DNA of 64,000 bases from an uncultured Pseudoruegeria sp. (GCA_947498155.1 CANMJD010000008.1:62001-126000); one strand, 5' to 3'; positions 1 through 9,980 are shown, counted from the first letter of the stretch. Notes: generated from the letters alone by a model not told the origin. Program-made: numbers and translations.

Positions 1-175
1 CCAATTCTTCTTGCAATTCGCGGATCAACGCGGCCTCGGGTGTTTCCCCGTCTTCGACCTTGCCGCCGGGAAATTCCCAGAGACCAGCCATGGATTTGCC
101 TTCGGGGCGCTGCGCCAGCAACACCCGACCATCCACATCCACCAGCGCAACAGCGGACACCAGAACCGTCTTCAT
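1..175 (-). CDS. mutT: 8-oxo-dGTP diphosphatase MutT (Nudix), 3' part cut by window edge
   Basis: Only the first 58 residues are in the window; the gene runs off the left end. They begin MKTVLVSAVALVDVDG and contain most of a Nudix box (GGKVEDGE followed by RELQEEL), which binds Mg2+ and hydrolyses nucleoside diphosphate-linked substrates. MutT sanitises the nucleotide pool by removing 8-oxo-dGTP. The ATG overlaps the argJ TGA in an ATGA, which implies translational coupling. The assignment to MutT rather than another Nudix hydrolase rests on the length of the N-terminal part and the AQRPEGKSMAGLWEFPGG segment, typical of MutT. Confidence 0.88.
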   Translation of the reverse strand, partial: MKTVLVSAVALVDVDGRVLLAQRPEGKSMAGLWEFPGGKVEDGETPEAALIRELQEEL

Positions 176-1407
176 GAGCGGTAATCCGCATTGATCTGGA
201 TGTAGCCATGGGTCAGATCACAGGTCCAGACGGTGGCAGAACTTGTGCCAAGTCCCATGTCGATGTGCAGCAGTAGATCCTGTTGCTTCATATAGGCGGC
301 ACCGTCCTCTTCGCGGTAGCTCGGGGCGACCCAGCCCTTTTCGGCCACCAGAATATCACCAAAGGAGATCGACAGCAGATCGCGATCCGCAACAGCGCCG
401 GATTTTCCGACGGCCATTACCACCCGCCCCCAGTTGGGGTCTTCGCCGGCAATGGCGGTTTTGACCAGTGGCGAATCCGCTGTGGCCATCGCAACCTTTC
501 GGGCATCCGCATGGGTAAGTGCGCCGGTGACGCGAACCTCGACGAATTTCGTCGCCCCCTCTCCGTCGCGTACAACCTGATGGGCCAGATCCAGCATGAT
601 ACCGTTCAGCGCGTCTTTGAACGGGCGTAATGTTTCTGCAGTGACTTCGGGCCCCTGGCCGGTGGCCCCCATGATCAAGGTGTCAGAGGTCGATGTATCG
701 CTGTCTACGGTAATGCAATTAAAAGTAGTATCGGTGAGATCGGAAAGCGTCGACTGAAGCAAAGACTGAGAGATTTTGGCATCGGTGAACAGATAGACCA
801 ACATCGTCGCCATATCCGGCGCAATCATCCCAGAGCCTTTGGCAATACCGGCGATGGTAATCGGCCCCTCGGCGGTCTCGATCACAGTAGAGGCGCCTTT
901 GGGGTAGGTGTCGGTCGTCATGATGGCGCGGGCGGCCTGATCGATTTTGTCCTCGGCCAGCTCTTGCTGCAAGGACGCGATGGCGTTGACGATACGGTCT
1001 TCGGGCAGACGTTCGCCAATCACTCCTGTGGAAGATGAAAACACCCGACTGGCCGGGATATTCAACGCATGGGCCACCGCATCCGTGACCGCGTTTACCG
1101 CATCCGTCCCATTGCGTCCGGTAAAGGCATTGGCATTGCCGGAGTTCACAATAATGGCTGCCCCCTCGGTCGAGGGCAGGCCGATTTTCTTTTGACAGTC
1201 CAGCACAGGCGCTGCGCGGGTGGCCGAGCGGGTAAACACGCCCGCCACGGTGCTACCCGCCACCAGATGCGCCAGCATCACGTCTTTGCGCCCTTGATAG
1301 CGCACCCCCGCTTCGACAGCGGCGAACCGAACGCCGGCAATCACCGGCAGCGCGGGAAAGCCCTCTTTCGGGGCCAGAGGAGAGACGGGCGGTGCTGTAT
1401 TTGCCAT
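172..1407 (-). CDS. argJ: Bifunctional glutamate N-acetyltransferase / amino-acid acetyltransferase ArgJ
   Basis: ArgJ transfers the acetyl group of N-acetylornithine to glutamate (and can use acetyl-CoA in the bifunctional form), closing the cyclic arginine pathway. The 411-residue protein has the self-cleavage region GMIAPDMATML, where the Thr becomes the N-terminal nucleophile of the beta chain, and a C-terminal GEDPNWGRVVMAVG segment typical of the family. I chose the ATG at 1407, which gives MANTAPPVSPLAPKEGFPALP and has AGGAAAA eight to nine bases upstream. A longer frame exists but has no ribosome site. It lies 19 bp after the foldase gene and overlaps mutT by 4 bp, so the three form one operon. 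Confidence 0.95.
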   Translation of the reverse strand: MANTAPPVSPLAPKEGFPALPVIAGVRFAAVEAGVRYQGRKDVMLAHLVAGSTVAGVFTRSATRAAPVLDCQKKIGLPSTEGAAIIVNSGNANAFTGRNGTDAVNAVTDAVAHALNIPASRVFSSSTGVIGERLPEDRIVNAIASLQQELAEDKIDQAARAIMTTDTYPKGASTVIETAEGPITIAGIAKGSGMIAPDMATMLVYLFTDAKISQSLLQSTLSDLTDTTFNCITVDSDTSTSDTLIMGATGQGPEVTAETLRPFKDALNGIMLDLAHQVVRDGEGATKFVEVRVTGALTHADARKVAMATADSPLVKTAIAGEDPNWGRVVMAVGKSGAVADRDLLSISFGDILVAEKGWVAPSYREEDGAAYMKQQDLLLHIDMGLGTSSATVWTCDLTHGYIQINADYRS

Positions 1408-1426
1408 GGGACTGTTTTCCTGTGAC

Positions 1427-2272
1427 CTAGTTGGAAAGAAGATCAATATTGCGGATGTTTGCGGCGTCAAAACTTTCCAGATCAATCCGATCGACCGAGG
1501 CTTCGGCTGTCAGGCTTTCGATCAGGCTCTCGGCAACGCCTTGTTCGATGCCGCTAGCAAGCTCTGCGCGCAACTCTTCCAATGTTGGCGGCGTGGTGTC
1601 GCGTGTGTCGTTCAGCGCGATCAGATGCCAGCCGAATTGTGTTTGTACGGGGTCGGACACATCGCCCTTCGCCATATTCATCACGGCGGCCTCAAATTCG
1701 GGAACCATCATGCCTGCGCCAAACCATCCAAGTGCACCGCCATTCGGGCCAGAGGGTCCGGTGGATTTTTCCTTGGCTGTTTCGGCAAAATCAGCCCCGC
1801 CATCGATCATCTCTTTGACGGCAATGGCTTCTTCTTCACTGGCAAGAAGAATATGCGAGGCGTCAAATTCCTTGCTGGATTCAAAACCGGCAACCCGCGC
1901 GTCATAGGCCGCCTGCAGGGCTTCATCGCTGACCGCTTCGGCGAAGGCCGCGTCTAAGGCAGTGCCAGCCAGCAGGCTGCGTTTTGCATTTTCCGCCGCG
2001 AGGGTGACCGCCCGCGGGACATCTGTAACAGCGTTGGCGAGAATTTCCTGTTGGATCAGATTTTCCAGCAACCCGTCCAGAAGTGCTTCATCCGGTGCTT
2101 GCTGATATTGTTCGGGCAGGGTGGCGCTCGCGGCGATGACGTGGCCAAGCGTGATTTCCGTACCATTGACCGTCGCCAACACGGTGTCGGCGGAGACGTC
2201 CTGCGCAAATGCGGGTGCGGACAAACCGGCCGCAAGCGTTGCGGAAATCACAAATTTCATGGGTTTTAGCAT
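1427..2272 (-). CDS. Secreted parvulin-type peptidyl-prolyl cis-trans isomerase
   Basis: 281 residues. The N-terminus MLKPMKFVISATLAAGLSAP then AFAQ is a signal peptide with an Ala-X-Ala cleavage site, so the protein should act in the periplasm as a folding factor for exported proteins. The second half (about residues 135-235) is a rotamase domain with the usual ASHILL start, NGGALGWFG core and FGWHLI end. The N-terminal part resembles the SurA/PrsA chaperone arm. The start at 2272 has AGAGGAAAAAT upstream. It is divergent from secA, a sensible pairing of export and folding. Which named member (SurA, PpiC, PrsA) it matches cannot be settled by eye. Confidence 0.88.
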   Translation of the reverse strand: MLKPMKFVISATLAAGLSAPAFAQDVSADTVLATVNGTEITLGHVIAASATLPEQYQQAPDEALLDGLLENLIQQEILANAVTDVPRAVTLAAENAKRSLLAGTALDAAFAEAVSDEALQAAYDARVAGFESSKEFDASHILLASEEEAIAVKEMIDGGADFAETAKEKSTGPSGPNGGALGWFGAGMMVPEFEAAVMNMAKGDVSDPVQTQFGWHLIALNDTRDTTPPTLEELRAELASGIEQGVAESLIESLTAEASVDRIDLESFDAANIRNIDLLSN

Positions 2273-2310
2273 ATATTTTTCCTCTGAGCGTCCCGCAGGG
2301 TCGCGTGACG

Positions 2311-2339
2311 TTGACACTATCTATGCAGGCCCTTACATC
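2311..2339 (+). promoter_or_regulatory. Candidate promoter for secA
   Basis: TTGACA at 2311-2316 is followed after 17 bases by TACATC at 2334-2339. The -35 is a perfect match and the -10 only a weak one. It lies in the 190-bp divergent gap between the foldase gene and secA. Inferred from sequence only. Confidence 0.35.
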
Positions 2340-2462
2340 GCCTAAAGGTCTGCGATGACCGGTCCGCGCTTTTTCGCCGTTTCTAGTGGCGAAACTGGGC
2401 GGGAACAAGCCGCTGCCGTCGCACAGGACCACACATGGATATTCGCCGCAAGCAGAGAGAAC

Positions 2463-5195
2463 ATGCTGGGTTTCGGAACAATTGCAAAAAAGGTCTTTGG
2501 CACGCCAAATGACCGTAAAATCAAAGCCACACGGCCTTTGGTTGAGAAAATCAATGCACTCGAGCCAGAGTTCGAAAAGCTCTCTGACGCGGGCATTATC
2601 GAGAAAACCGCAGAATTCAAAGCGCGGCTGGAAAAAGGCGAAACGCTGGACCAGTTGTTGCCGGAAGCTTTTGCCAACTGCCGAGAAGCCGCGCGCCGAT
2701 CTTTGGGGCTACGGGCTTTTGATACGCAGTTGATGGGGGGCATCTTTCTGCATCAGGGTAATATCTCTGAAATGAAAACCGGCGAGGGTAAAACCCTGGT
2801 GGCGACCTTCCCATCCTATCTGAATGCGCTGTCCGGCAAGGGCGTGCATATTGTGACGGTGAACGATTATCTCGCCAAGCGGGATGCCGAGTGGATGAGC
2901 AAAGTGTACACCGCTTTGGGCATGGACACCGGCGTAATCTATCCGCAGCAGCCAGAGGCTGAAAAGCGCGCGGCCTATGCCTGTGACGTGACCTATGCCA
3001 CCAACAACGAGCTGGGTTTTGATTATTTGCGCGATAATATGAAGTCCGACCTCAAGGAAATGGCGCAGCGCAAGCATAATTTTGCCGTGGTGGATGAGGT
3101 CGACTCGATCCTTGTCGACGAAGCGCGGACCCCGCTGATCATCTCCGGCCCTTCCGAGGACCGCTCTGATCTGTATCGCACCATTGATGAATTGATCCCG
3201 AGCCTGACGTCAGAGCACTACAGCCTGGATGAAAAGACAAAGAATGTGTCTTTCACCGATGAGGGCAATGAATTTCTGGAAGAGTTGCTGCTCAAGGCTG
3301 GTATCCTGCCGCCAGAGCAGTCTTTGTATGATCCGGAATCCACAACCATCGTGCATCACGTCAATCAGGGTCTGCGGGCCCATATCCTGTTTACCAAGGA
3401 TAAAGATTATATCGTACGCGATGGCGAAGTTGTGCTGATCGACGAATTTACTGGCCGGATGATGGCCGGTCGCCGCTTGTCCGATGGCTTGCATCAGGCG
3501 ATTGAGGCCAAAGAAGGCTGCACCATTCAGCCCGAAAACGTGACGCTGGCCTCTGTCACCTTCCAGAACTATTTCCGTCTTTATGACAAATTGTCCGGCA
3601 TGACCGGTACAGCCGTCACCGAAGCCGAGGAATTTGCCGAAATCTACGGTCTTGGCGTGGTCGAAGTGCCGACCAACCGTCCGATTGCGCGGATCGATGA
3701 CAATGACGCGGTCTATCGCACGGCGCAGGAAAAATATGAGGCGATTCAGAAATCCATCGTCGAATGTTACGAAAAGAAACAGCCGGTACTGGTCGGTACG
3801 ACCTCGATCGAGAAATCCGAATTCCTGTCGCAGATGCTGACCAAGGCGAATATTCCCCATAACGTGTTGAACGCACGCCAGCACGAGCAAGAGGCCCAGA
3901 TCGTGGCCGATGCCGGTAAGCTGGGGGCGGTGACCATCGCCACCAATATGGCGGGTCGCGGGACCGATATTAAACTGGGCGGCAACGTCGAGTTTAAAAT
4001 CATGGAGGCAATTGCCGCCAATCCTGACGGGAATCACGAATCCATCCGCGCCGAGATTGAAGCTGCCCATGCCGCCGATGAAGAGGCCGTGAAGGCTGCG
4101 GGCGGGCTTTATGTTCTGGCTACTGAACGTCACGAAAGCCGCCGGATCGATAATCAGCTGCGTGGCCGGTCCGGTCGTCAGGGTGATCCGGGACGTTCCA
4201 GTTTCTTCCTGTCGCTAGAAGATGATCTGATGCGGATTTTCGGCTCTGAACGGCTTGAGAAAGTGCTGTCGTCCTTGGGCATGGAAGAAGGCGAAGCCAT
4301 TGTGCACCCTTGGGTGAACAAATCGCTGGAACGCGCGCAGGCCAAGGTCGAAGGGCGTAACTTTGATATCCGTAAACAGCTGCTGAAGTTTGACGATGTG
4401 CTGAATGATCAGCGTAAAGTCATCTTTGGGCAGCGCATGGAAATCATGGAAGCCGAAGACCTGAGCGAAATCGTTCAGGACATGCGCCATCAGGTTGTTG
4501 ATGATCTGGTAGAGCAGTTCATGCCGCCCAAATCCTATGCTGATCAATGGAACACCGAAGGGCTTTACGCTGCTTTGCTGGAACATGTGGGCATGGATGT
4601 GCCCGTGATCACTTGGGCCGCTGAAGAAGGTGTGGATGATGGCGACATCCGCGAACGTCTGTACACGGCGTCCGATGAATTCATGGCCGAAAAAGCAGAA
4701 GCCTTTGGCCCGGAGTCGATGCGCAACATCGAAAAGCAAATTCTGTTGCAGACCATCGATCGCAAATGGCGGGAACATATTCTGACGCTGGACCATCTTC
4801 GGTCTGTGGTCGGCTTTCGCGGCTATGCACAGCGCGATCCGCTGAACGAATATAAAAACGAGTCCTTCCAACTGTTTGAAACCATGCTGGATGATTTGCG
4901 CACCGATGTGACGCAGCAATTGTCGCGTGTGCGGCCTCTGACCGAGGAAGAGCAGCAGCAGATGATTCAGCAGATGATTGCACGGCAACAGGCCGCTGCC
5001 GGCGTTGCGCCGACTCAGCCTGCCGCGCCCGCACAAGACGCGGCTGCGGATGGGGTGGCCGTCGCAGAACTGGTGCCCTTGATCGAAGGGTTTGACGAAA
5101 ATGACCCTGACACATGGGGCAATCCAAGCCGCAATGACTCCTGCCCCTGCGGCTCTGGCAAAAAATTCAAACATTGCCACGGGCGTCTGGCTTAG
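2463..5195 (+). CDS. secA: Preprotein translocase ATPase SecA
   Basis: SecA is the motor that pushes unfolded preproteins through SecYEG. This 910-residue protein has the full set of landmarks: Walker A MKTGEGKT (residues 104-111), the [15 protein letters not shown] Walker B/DEAD region, the [13 protein letters not shown] motor motif, the [11 protein letters not shown] arginine-finger region, and a C-terminal zinc-binding tail ending [17 protein letters not shown] that binds SecB and lipid. The chosen ATG ([13 protein letters not shown]) has AGAGAG upstream; an in-frame GTG/ATG further upstream would add about 36 residues with no family resemblance. It is monocistronic or leads into the two envelope genes that follow. 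Confidence 0.98.
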   Translation: MLGFGTIAKKVFGTPNDRKIKATRPLVEKINALEPEFEKLSDAGIIEKTAEFKARLEKGETLDQLLPEAFANCREAARRSLGLRAFDTQLMGGIFLHQGNISEMKTGEGKTLVATFPSYLNALSGKGVHIVTVNDYLAKRDAEWMSKVYTALGMDTGVIYPQQPEAEKRAAYACDVTYATNNELGFDYLRDNMKSDLKEMAQRKHNFAVVDEVDSILVDEARTPLIISGPSEDRSDLYRTIDELIPSLTSEHYSLDEKTKNVSFTDEGNEFLEELLLKAGILPPEQSLYDPESTTIVHHVNQGLRAHILFTKDKDYIVRDGEVVLIDEFTGRMMAGRRLSDGLHQAIEAKEGCTIQPENVTLASVTFQNYFRLYDKLSGMTGTAVTEAEEFAEIYGLGVVEVPTNRPIARIDDNDAVYRTAQEKYEAIQKSIVECYEKKQPVLVGTTSIEKSEFLSQMLTKANIPHNVLNARQHEQEAQIVADAGKLGAVTIATNMAGRGTDIKLGGNVEFKIMEAIAANPDGNHESIRAEIEAAHAADEEAVKAAGGLYVLATERHESRRIDNQLRGRSGRQGDPGRSSFFLSLEDDLMRIFGSERLEKVLSSLGMEEGEAIVHPWVNKSLERAQAKVEGRNFDIRKQLLKFDDVLNDQRKVIFGQRMEIMEAEDLSEIVQDMRHQVVDDLVEQFMPPKSYADQWNTEGLYAALLEHVGMDVPVITWAAEEGVDDGDIRERLYTASDEFMAEKAEAFGPESMRNIEKQILLQTIDRKWREHILTLDHLRSVVGFRGYAQRDPLNEYKNESFQLFETMLDDLRTDVTQQLSRVRPLTEEEQQQMIQQMIARQQAAAGVAPTQPAAPAQDAAADGVAVAELVPLIEGFDENDPDTWGNPSRNDSCPCGSGKKFKHCHGRLA

Positions 5196-5228
5196 GCCCC
5201 GCCCGGCATTGTTGCCAAAATAGCGCTA

Positions 5229-5261
5229 AAGTCGGGGTCTATCGCGCATTGATCCCGACTT
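5229..5261 (+). terminator. Possible hairpin after secA
   Basis: AAGTCGGG (5229-5236) and CCCGACTT (5254-5261) pair perfectly around a 17-base loop 34 bp downstream of secA. No T-run follows, so this is at best a weak terminator or an RNA-stabilising hairpin. Confidence 0.3.
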
Positions 5262-5328
5262 GGCCATAATTCTACCCGAATCGCCCTTCAGTTTCCAAGC
5301 AACCTGACACAGGACGTTGGAGGCTGGC

Positions 5329-6324
5329 ATGATCGGCAATCACAAAACAAAGACACTTGCGGTGACCACGCTCGGGGCCGCTATCATCGGTTTGCTGGCG
5401 TTAAACGGCGGCGCGATTGCTGCTCGCTTTACCGAGACACCGGAACGCCCTGCCACCCTATCTGCGGTGCCGGATGCGCCCGCATCAGCGACTGCCGTTG
5501 TGCCTGGCGCCCGACTGGGCTTGACGATTCCCTCTGCCCCGCAGGTCGCACCGGAAACTCTGGTCAACCTGCCAGCCCCACGGGCATTGCCCAGCCATCG
5601 CCCGATAGAGCTTCAGACCCATGACCTCAGCGCGTTCGGATTGGCGTGCGGGGCGGTGCTTTCGGCGGTTCCGGTAGAGGCGGGTATGGTAGAAATCTCT
5701 GTCAAAGCACCGTGCAAGCCTGAACAATTTTTCCAGATCCGTCAGGGGGATATGCTGTTTTCGGATATGACCTCTGCCCTGGGTCATTTCGAAACACGGG
5801 TGCCTGCTTTACAAGCTCATGTGGTGATTGACCTAATGTTTGAAGATGGCGACATCTTGAATACACAGGTTTCAGTCCCAGAAGCCGATCAGTTTGATCG
5901 TGTTGTGCTGCAATGGGAGGGGGATTCCGGTTTGCAAATCCACGCTTTGGAATTTGGCGCGGATTATGGCGATAAGGGGCATGTTTCTGCAGCCAGCCCC
6001 CGTGATCCTTCTGTTGCCATGCGGGCCGTTGGGGGGTTCCTGTCAGAGCTGGGCGCGCGGGATTTGCAATATACCCAGCGCGCAGAGGTCTATAGCTTTC
6101 CCTCGGGACGGATGGGGCGCAACGGTTTGGTCCGTCTCAGCGTAGAGGCAGAGGTCACCGCGCAAAACTGTGGCAAAACCGTAGAGGCCCAGTCCATGCA
6201 GATTACCGCTGGCGTTGGAAGCTCACCCGTTGATATTTCGTTAACAATGCCCGAATGTGCGGCTGTTGGCGACTTTCTGGTGTTGAAAAACCTGCTCAGA
6301 GACCTGAAGATCGCGCAGAAGTAA
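5329..6324 (+). CDS. Membrane-anchored periplasmic protein of unknown function
   Basis: 331 residues, family not recognised. Residues about 9-30 (TLAVTTLGAAIIGLLALNGG) form an uncleaved anchor or signal segment, followed by a Pro/Ala-rich stretch to about residue 90 and then a soluble region with four cysteines (in GLACGAV, KAPCKPE, AQNCGKT, MPECAAV), which suggests two disulfides in the periplasm. The ATG at 5329 is preceded by TTGGAGG five bases upstream; an earlier in-frame TTG lies inside that ribosome site and is unlikely. The stop is 21 bp before a periplasmic binding/OmpA gene, so the two are probably co-transcribed and may share an envelope role. Confidence 0.7.
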   Translation: MIGNHKTKTLAVTTLGAAIIGLLALNGGAIAARFTETPERPATLSAVPDAPASATAVVPGARLGLTIPSAPQVAPETLVNLPAPRALPSHRPIELQTHDLSAFGLACGAVLSAVPVEAGMVEISVKAPCKPEQFFQIRQGDMLFSDMTSALGHFETRVPALQAHVVIDLMFEDGDILNTQVSVPEADQFDRVVLQWEGDSGLQIHALEFGADYGDKGHVSAASPRDPSVAMRAVGGFLSELGARDLQYTQRAEVYSFPSGRMGRNGLVRLSVEAEVTAQNCGKTVEAQSMQITAGVGSSPVDISLTMPECAAVGDFLVLKNLLRDLKIAQK

Positions 6325-6345
6325 TCGCGCAATCAGGCAGTTTCC

Positions 6346-7896
6346 ATGAAACATCTGTGTGCGGCGTTATTGGCCGCACTTATCCCTCTCTGCACCAGCG
6401 CCGCTGCGCAGGACGTCACCCTTTCTGCGCGCGATGGCGGGCTGTCGGTTTCCGGTAGCCTGTTGTCCTTTGACGGGGAATTCTATCGGGTGGAGTCTGA
6501 ATTCGGCGAGCTGACGCTGGATGGGACGGGCGTCACTTGCTCTGGGCCGGGCTGTCCGAACCTGGAAGACTATGTCGCCAAGCTGACGATTGCAGGGGAT
6601 GCGATGCTTGGCAGCACGTTGATGCCATTGCTATTGGAATCCTATGCCAGCCAGCAGGGGCTAAGTCTGCGCCGGATCGTCAGCGATGATCGCAATTTTC
6701 ACTATGTTTTGTGGGATACGGAGTCCGGTACTCCTCAGGCGGAGTTTTCGTTTCATCTGGGTAGCACGGCACAAGGATTTGCCGATCTGTTTACCGATCA
6801 GGCCGATATTATCATGGCCGTACGCGAAGTCAGTTCACAAGAGTTGGCCACCGCCCACGAGGCCGGATTATCCGGTTTGAAATCCGCGTCGCGCGGGCGG
6901 GTTGTGGCCTTGGACGGGTTGGTGGCTCTGGTTTCGCCCGGCACGGCGGTTCACGGTGTTTCTGTGGCGCAACTGGCCGAGATCCGCGCCGGAGAGTTGA
7001 CAAACTGGGCCGAACTTGGCGGCGTTGATGCGCCGATCATCCTGCACGCGCTCAGCAATCAACACGGGGTCGAACAGGCCGTTTCTGCCCAGCTTGGCGT
7101 GGTGGGCCCAGTCGCGGTGACGCGGCATCAAAGCATCGAGAGCCTATCTGATGCCGTCGCGCGCGACCCCTATGCGTTGGGTTTTGGCACCGCTGCCTCT
7201 GTCGGGAATGCGGCGATGCTGCCATTGGTGGGGGCGTGCGGGCGCGGTTTTGCCGCCGATGCCACCAGCCTGAAGGCCGAAGATTATCCGTTGCCGCTGC
7301 CGCTGTTCCTATATACGCCGCCGCGCCGCCTGCCCAAAATTGCGCGCGGCTTTTTGCGGTATATTCGCTCTGCCGATGCGCAGGGCTTGGTACAGCAGGC
7401 CGGTTTTGTTGATCAAAGTACCGAAGAACAGCCGCTCTGGGCACAGGGCAATCGATTGGCCGCTGCGATCAAAGCGGCGGGGCCTGAAACAGACCTTGCT
7501 GATTTGCAAAGGCTGGTCACCACCTTGGAACCTCTGAACCGGCTAAGCCTGAGTTTCCGTTTTGAACCCGGGTCTTCCTTGCTGGATGCGCAATCGCGCA
7601 GCAATGTTTTACTGTTGGCAGAGGCCTTGGAAAAGGGCGTCTATGACGGGCGTAAACTGGTGTTTGCGGGGTTTAGTGATGGCGACGGCGCGGCCGGGGC
7701 GAATTTGCGGATTGCTGAAACACGGGCACGGCGTGTGCGGGATTCTGTGCGGCGCAGCGCGACGGCATGGCGCGAGGCCGACACCCCCCTGAATATCGCG
7801 GCCTTTGGCGAAGCCATGCCGATGGCCTGTGATGACAGCGACTGGGGGCGGCGCATCAATCGTCGGGTTGAAGTCTGGGTTGGACCGGCGGACTAA
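6346..7896 (+). CDS. Periplasmic substrate-binding (phosphate-binding-like) domain fused to OmpA-like peptidoglycan-binding domain
   Basis: 516 residues. A signal peptide (residues 1-21, ending CTSAAAQ) precedes a small beta-rich region with TCSGPGCP, then a PstS-like binding fold from about residue 80 (LTIAGDAMLGSTLMPLL, matching the start of phosphate-binding proteins) to 360. The C-terminal 115 residues are OmpA-like: LSFRFEPGSSLLD, GFSDGDGAAGANLRIAETRA and GRRINRRVEVWVG keep the Asp and Arg that contact diaminopimelate. The protein should be a ligand-binding module tethered to peptidoglycan. No ABC permease genes accompany it, so a transport role is doubtful. Its ribosome site is weak, consistent with coupling to the upstream gene. 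Its stop overlaps the convergent radC stop. Confidence 0.75.
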   Translation: MKHLCAALLAALIPLCTSAAAQDVTLSARDGGLSVSGSLLSFDGEFYRVESEFGELTLDGTGVTCSGPGCPNLEDYVAKLTIAGDAMLGSTLMPLLLESYASQQGLSLRRIVSDDRNFHYVLWDTESGTPQAEFSFHLGSTAQGFADLFTDQADIIMAVREVSSQELATAHEAGLSGLKSASRGRVVALDGLVALVSPGTAVHGVSVAQLAEIRAGELTNWAELGGVDAPIILHALSNQHGVEQAVSAQLGVVGPVAVTRHQSIESLSDAVARDPYALGFGTAASVGNAAMLPLVGACGRGFAADATSLKAEDYPLPLPLFLYTPPRRLPKIARGFLRYIRSADAQGLVQQAGFVDQSTEEQPLWAQGNRLAAAIKAAGPETDLADLQRLVTTLEPLNRLSLSFRFEPGSSLLDAQSRSNVLLLAEALEKGVYDGRKLVFAGFSDGDGAAGANLRIAETRARRVRDSVRRSATAWREADTPLNIAAFGEAMPMACDDSDWGRRINRRVEVWVGPAD

Positions 7897-8654
7897 AGAT
7901 AGCCGCTGGCGCGAAAGCTGAGTTCTTGTTCCTTGCCGACAATCAGATGATCATGCAGCGTTATGCCCAGCACGTCGGCGGCCTCTTGGATTTGAGCGGT
8001 CATCGCAATATCGGCTTCTGACGGAGAGGGGTCGCCCGAGGGGTGGTTGTGGACCAGAATAAAGGCCGACGCATTCAGCTCCAGCGCCCGTTTCACCACT
8101 TCACGCGGATAGACAGGGACATGATCGACGGTGCCGCGGGCTTGTTCCTCATCGGCGATCAGGATGTTTTTGCGATCCAGAAACAGAATGCGGAACTGTT
8201 CGGTTTCGCGATGCGCCATAGAGGTATGGCAATAATCCAGAAGCGCGTCCCAACTGCTGATGATCTGCCGGTTCATCACCCGCGCGCGGGCCATTTTATG
8301 GGCGGCGGCCTCGATGATTTTCAGATCGGTAATCGTTTCATCGCCCACCCCTTTGACCGCCTTCAGCCGTTCCGGCGTCGCCGTCATAACGCGGTTTAGG
8401 TCGCCAAAGGTTTTCAGCAGGCGATGGGCCAGCGGTTTGACGTCGCCTTGGGGCAGGGCACGAAACAGGATCAGTTCAAGGACTTCATATTCTGGTAGGG
8501 CCTCGGCCCCCCCGACCATAAAACGTGCGCGCAAGCGTTTTCGGTGATCCTTGATATAGGACGGGGTCCGGCCATTGGGCAACGACGCCTCTGGTGCCTC
8601 ATCATCGGCAAGAAAGGACATCTGGGATTCGGCAAAACTGCTTTTTGGGCTCAT
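7893..8654 (-). CDS. radC: RadC family JAMM-domain protein
   Basis: 253 residues. The N-terminal half has helix-hairpin-helix features (VKGVGDETITDLK) and the C-terminal half is the JAMM metalloprotease-like RadC domain with HNHPSGDPSPSEAD, which holds the zinc ligands. Despite the name, a direct DNA-repair role for RadC is not established; the family is also linked to competence and mobile elements. The gene overlaps the stop codon of the convergent binding protein/OmpA gene by three bases and stands alone upstream of the dnaJ terminator. Confidence 0.92.
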   Translation of the reverse strand: MSPKSSFAESQMSFLADDEAPEASLPNGRTPSYIKDHRKRLRARFMVGGAEALPEYEVLELILFRALPQGDVKPLAHRLLKTFGDLNRVMTATPERLKAVKGVGDETITDLKIIEAAAHKMARARVMNRQIISSWDALLDYCHTSMAHRETEQFRILFLDRKNILIADEEQARGTVDHVPVYPREVVKRALELNASAFILVHNHPSGDPSPSEADIAMTAQIQEAADVLGITLHDHLIVGKEQELSFRASGYL

Positions 8655-8703
8655 AGATCCAAAATTGGGCCGAAAGTCTTTAGGCTTGGTTAACCATATC
8701 TAA

Positions 8704-8730
8704 GAAAAAGGCCCGGCAAGAACCGGGCCT
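8704..8730 (-). terminator. Rho-independent terminator of dnaK-dnaJ
   Basis: On the minus strand AGGCCCGG, loop TTCTTG, CCGGGCCT is followed by TTTTC. The 8-bp GC-rich stem and U-run sit 10 bp after the dnaJ stop. Confidence 0.88.
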
Positions 8731-8740
8731 GATTTAATCA

Positions 8741-9895
8741 CTAGCTTTTCATGCTGTCCCAGAAGCTTTTGACAGAAGAGAAAAACTTGCTGCTATGCGG
8801 ATTATTATCCGCCGCGAGTTCTTCGAATTCCTGCAACAGCTCTTTCTGGCGCGACGTCAAATTGACCGGCGTTTCAACGGCCAGCTCAATGAACATATCC
8901 CCCGTCGCACCCCCACGCAGGGCGGGCATACCCTTGCCGCGCAGACGCATTTGCTTGCCGGACTGGCTGCCAGCCGGCACTTTCACCCGCGAGCGGCCGC
9001 CGTCGATGGTCGGCACTTCGATCTCTCCACCAAGGGCGGCAGAAGTCATGCTGACCGGCACACGACAGTAAAGCTGTGTCGCTTCGCGCTCAAAGATTTT
9101 GTGCTCCTGCACCTCTATAAAGATATAGAGATCACCGGCAGGTCCCCCGCGCAGACCGGCCTCTCCTTCGCCACCCAAACGGATGCGCGTGCCGGTTTCA
9201 ACACCGGCAGGGATGTTCACCGACAAAGATTTCTCTTTCTCGACACGGCCAGCGCCGCCACATTTTTTGCACGGGTTCTTGATCATCTGGCCCATGCCCG
9301 AGCAGGTCGGACAGGTGCGTTCTACGGTAAAGAAACCTTGCTGTGCGCGTACTTTACCCATGCCCGAACAGGTCGGACAGGTCGTGGGTTCAGCACCGCT
9401 TTCGGCACCGGTGCCATTACATTCATCACAGCCAACAGCCGTCGGAACGTTGATGGTTTTCTGCAGGCCGGAAAAGGCATCCTCGAGCGAAATACGCAGG
9501 TTATAGCGCAGATCAGAGCCGCGCGTGGCCCGCTGCCCACCGCCACCGCGACGCCCACCGCCCATCATGTCGCCGAAAAGATCGTCGAACACATCCGAGA
9601 AAGAAGAGCCAAAGTCGCCATGGCCGCCGCCAAAGCCGCCACCCGGACGCCCACCGCCGCCCATGCCACCTTCAAAGGCAGCGTGACCATATCGGTCATA
9701 AGCTGCTTTTTTCTCTGGGTCTTTCAGGACGTCATAGGCTTCGTTCGCTTCTTTGAACTGCGCCTCCGCATTCGGATTATCCGCATTGCGGTCCGGATGC
9801 AGTTCCTTGGCTTTCTGACGAAAACCTTTCTTGATTTCATCGGCAGAGGCGCCCTTCTGGACCCCCAATACCTCATAGTAATCACGTTTAGACAT
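8741..9895 (-). CDS. dnaJ: Chaperone DnaJ (Hsp40)
   Basis: 384 residues, the normal length. J domain at residues 1-70 with the HPD tripeptide ([12 protein letters not shown]) that stimulates DnaK ATPase, then a Gly/Phe-rich linker (about 75-125), then four zinc-finger repeats [24 protein letters not shown] and CKKCGGAG, and the substrate-binding C-terminal domains. GGGGGA lies seven bases upstream of the ATG. It is downstream of dnaK in the same orientation with a hairpin between them, the usual arrangement for making more DnaK than DnaJ. Confidence 0.98.
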   Translation of the reverse strand: MSKRDYYEVLGVQKGASADEIKKGFRQKAKELHPDRNADNPNAEAQFKEANEAYDVLKDPEKKAAYDRYGHAAFEGGMGGGGRPGGGFGGGHGDFGSSFSDVFDDLFGDMMGGGRRGGGGQRATRGSDLRYNLRISLEDAFSGLQKTINVPTAVGCDECNGTGAESGAEPTTCPTCSGMGKVRAQQGFFTVERTCPTCSGMGQMIKNPCKKCGGAGRVEKEKSLSVNIPAGVETGTRIRLGGEGEAGLRGGPAGDLYIFIEVQEHKIFEREATQLYCRVPVSMTSAALGGEIEVPTIDGGRSRVKVPAGSQSGKQMRLRGKGMPALRGGATGDMFIELAVETPVNLTSRQKELLQEFEELAADNNPHSSKFFSSVKSFWDSMKS

Positions 9896-9916
9896 TGTTT
9901 ATGTCCCCCTTGGGAC

Positions 9917-9952
9917 CAGAAAAGGCCGGTCCGGTATTCCCCGACCGGCCTT
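9917..9952 (-). terminator. Attenuator hairpin between dnaK and dnaJ
   Basis: AAGGCCGGTC (9922-9931) and GACCGGCCTT (9943-9952) form a perfect 10-bp stem; on the minus strand it is followed by TTTTCTGG. Placed between the two genes, it should cause partial termination or protect the dnaK message 3' end. Confidence 0.7.
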
Positions 9953-9980
9953 CTGTGGGTCCTATGTTGTTAGGTACCCA

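Noticed and set aside
3210-4133. Long open frames antisense to secA (also around 4215-5180)
   Set aside because: Same cause as the dnaK antisense frame; low-complexity, basic translations without domains.
8704-9952. Repeated GGCC-rich hairpins around dnaJ as a repeat family
   Set aside because: The two hairpins differ in sequence and each has a U-run, so they are ordinary terminator and attenuator structures.
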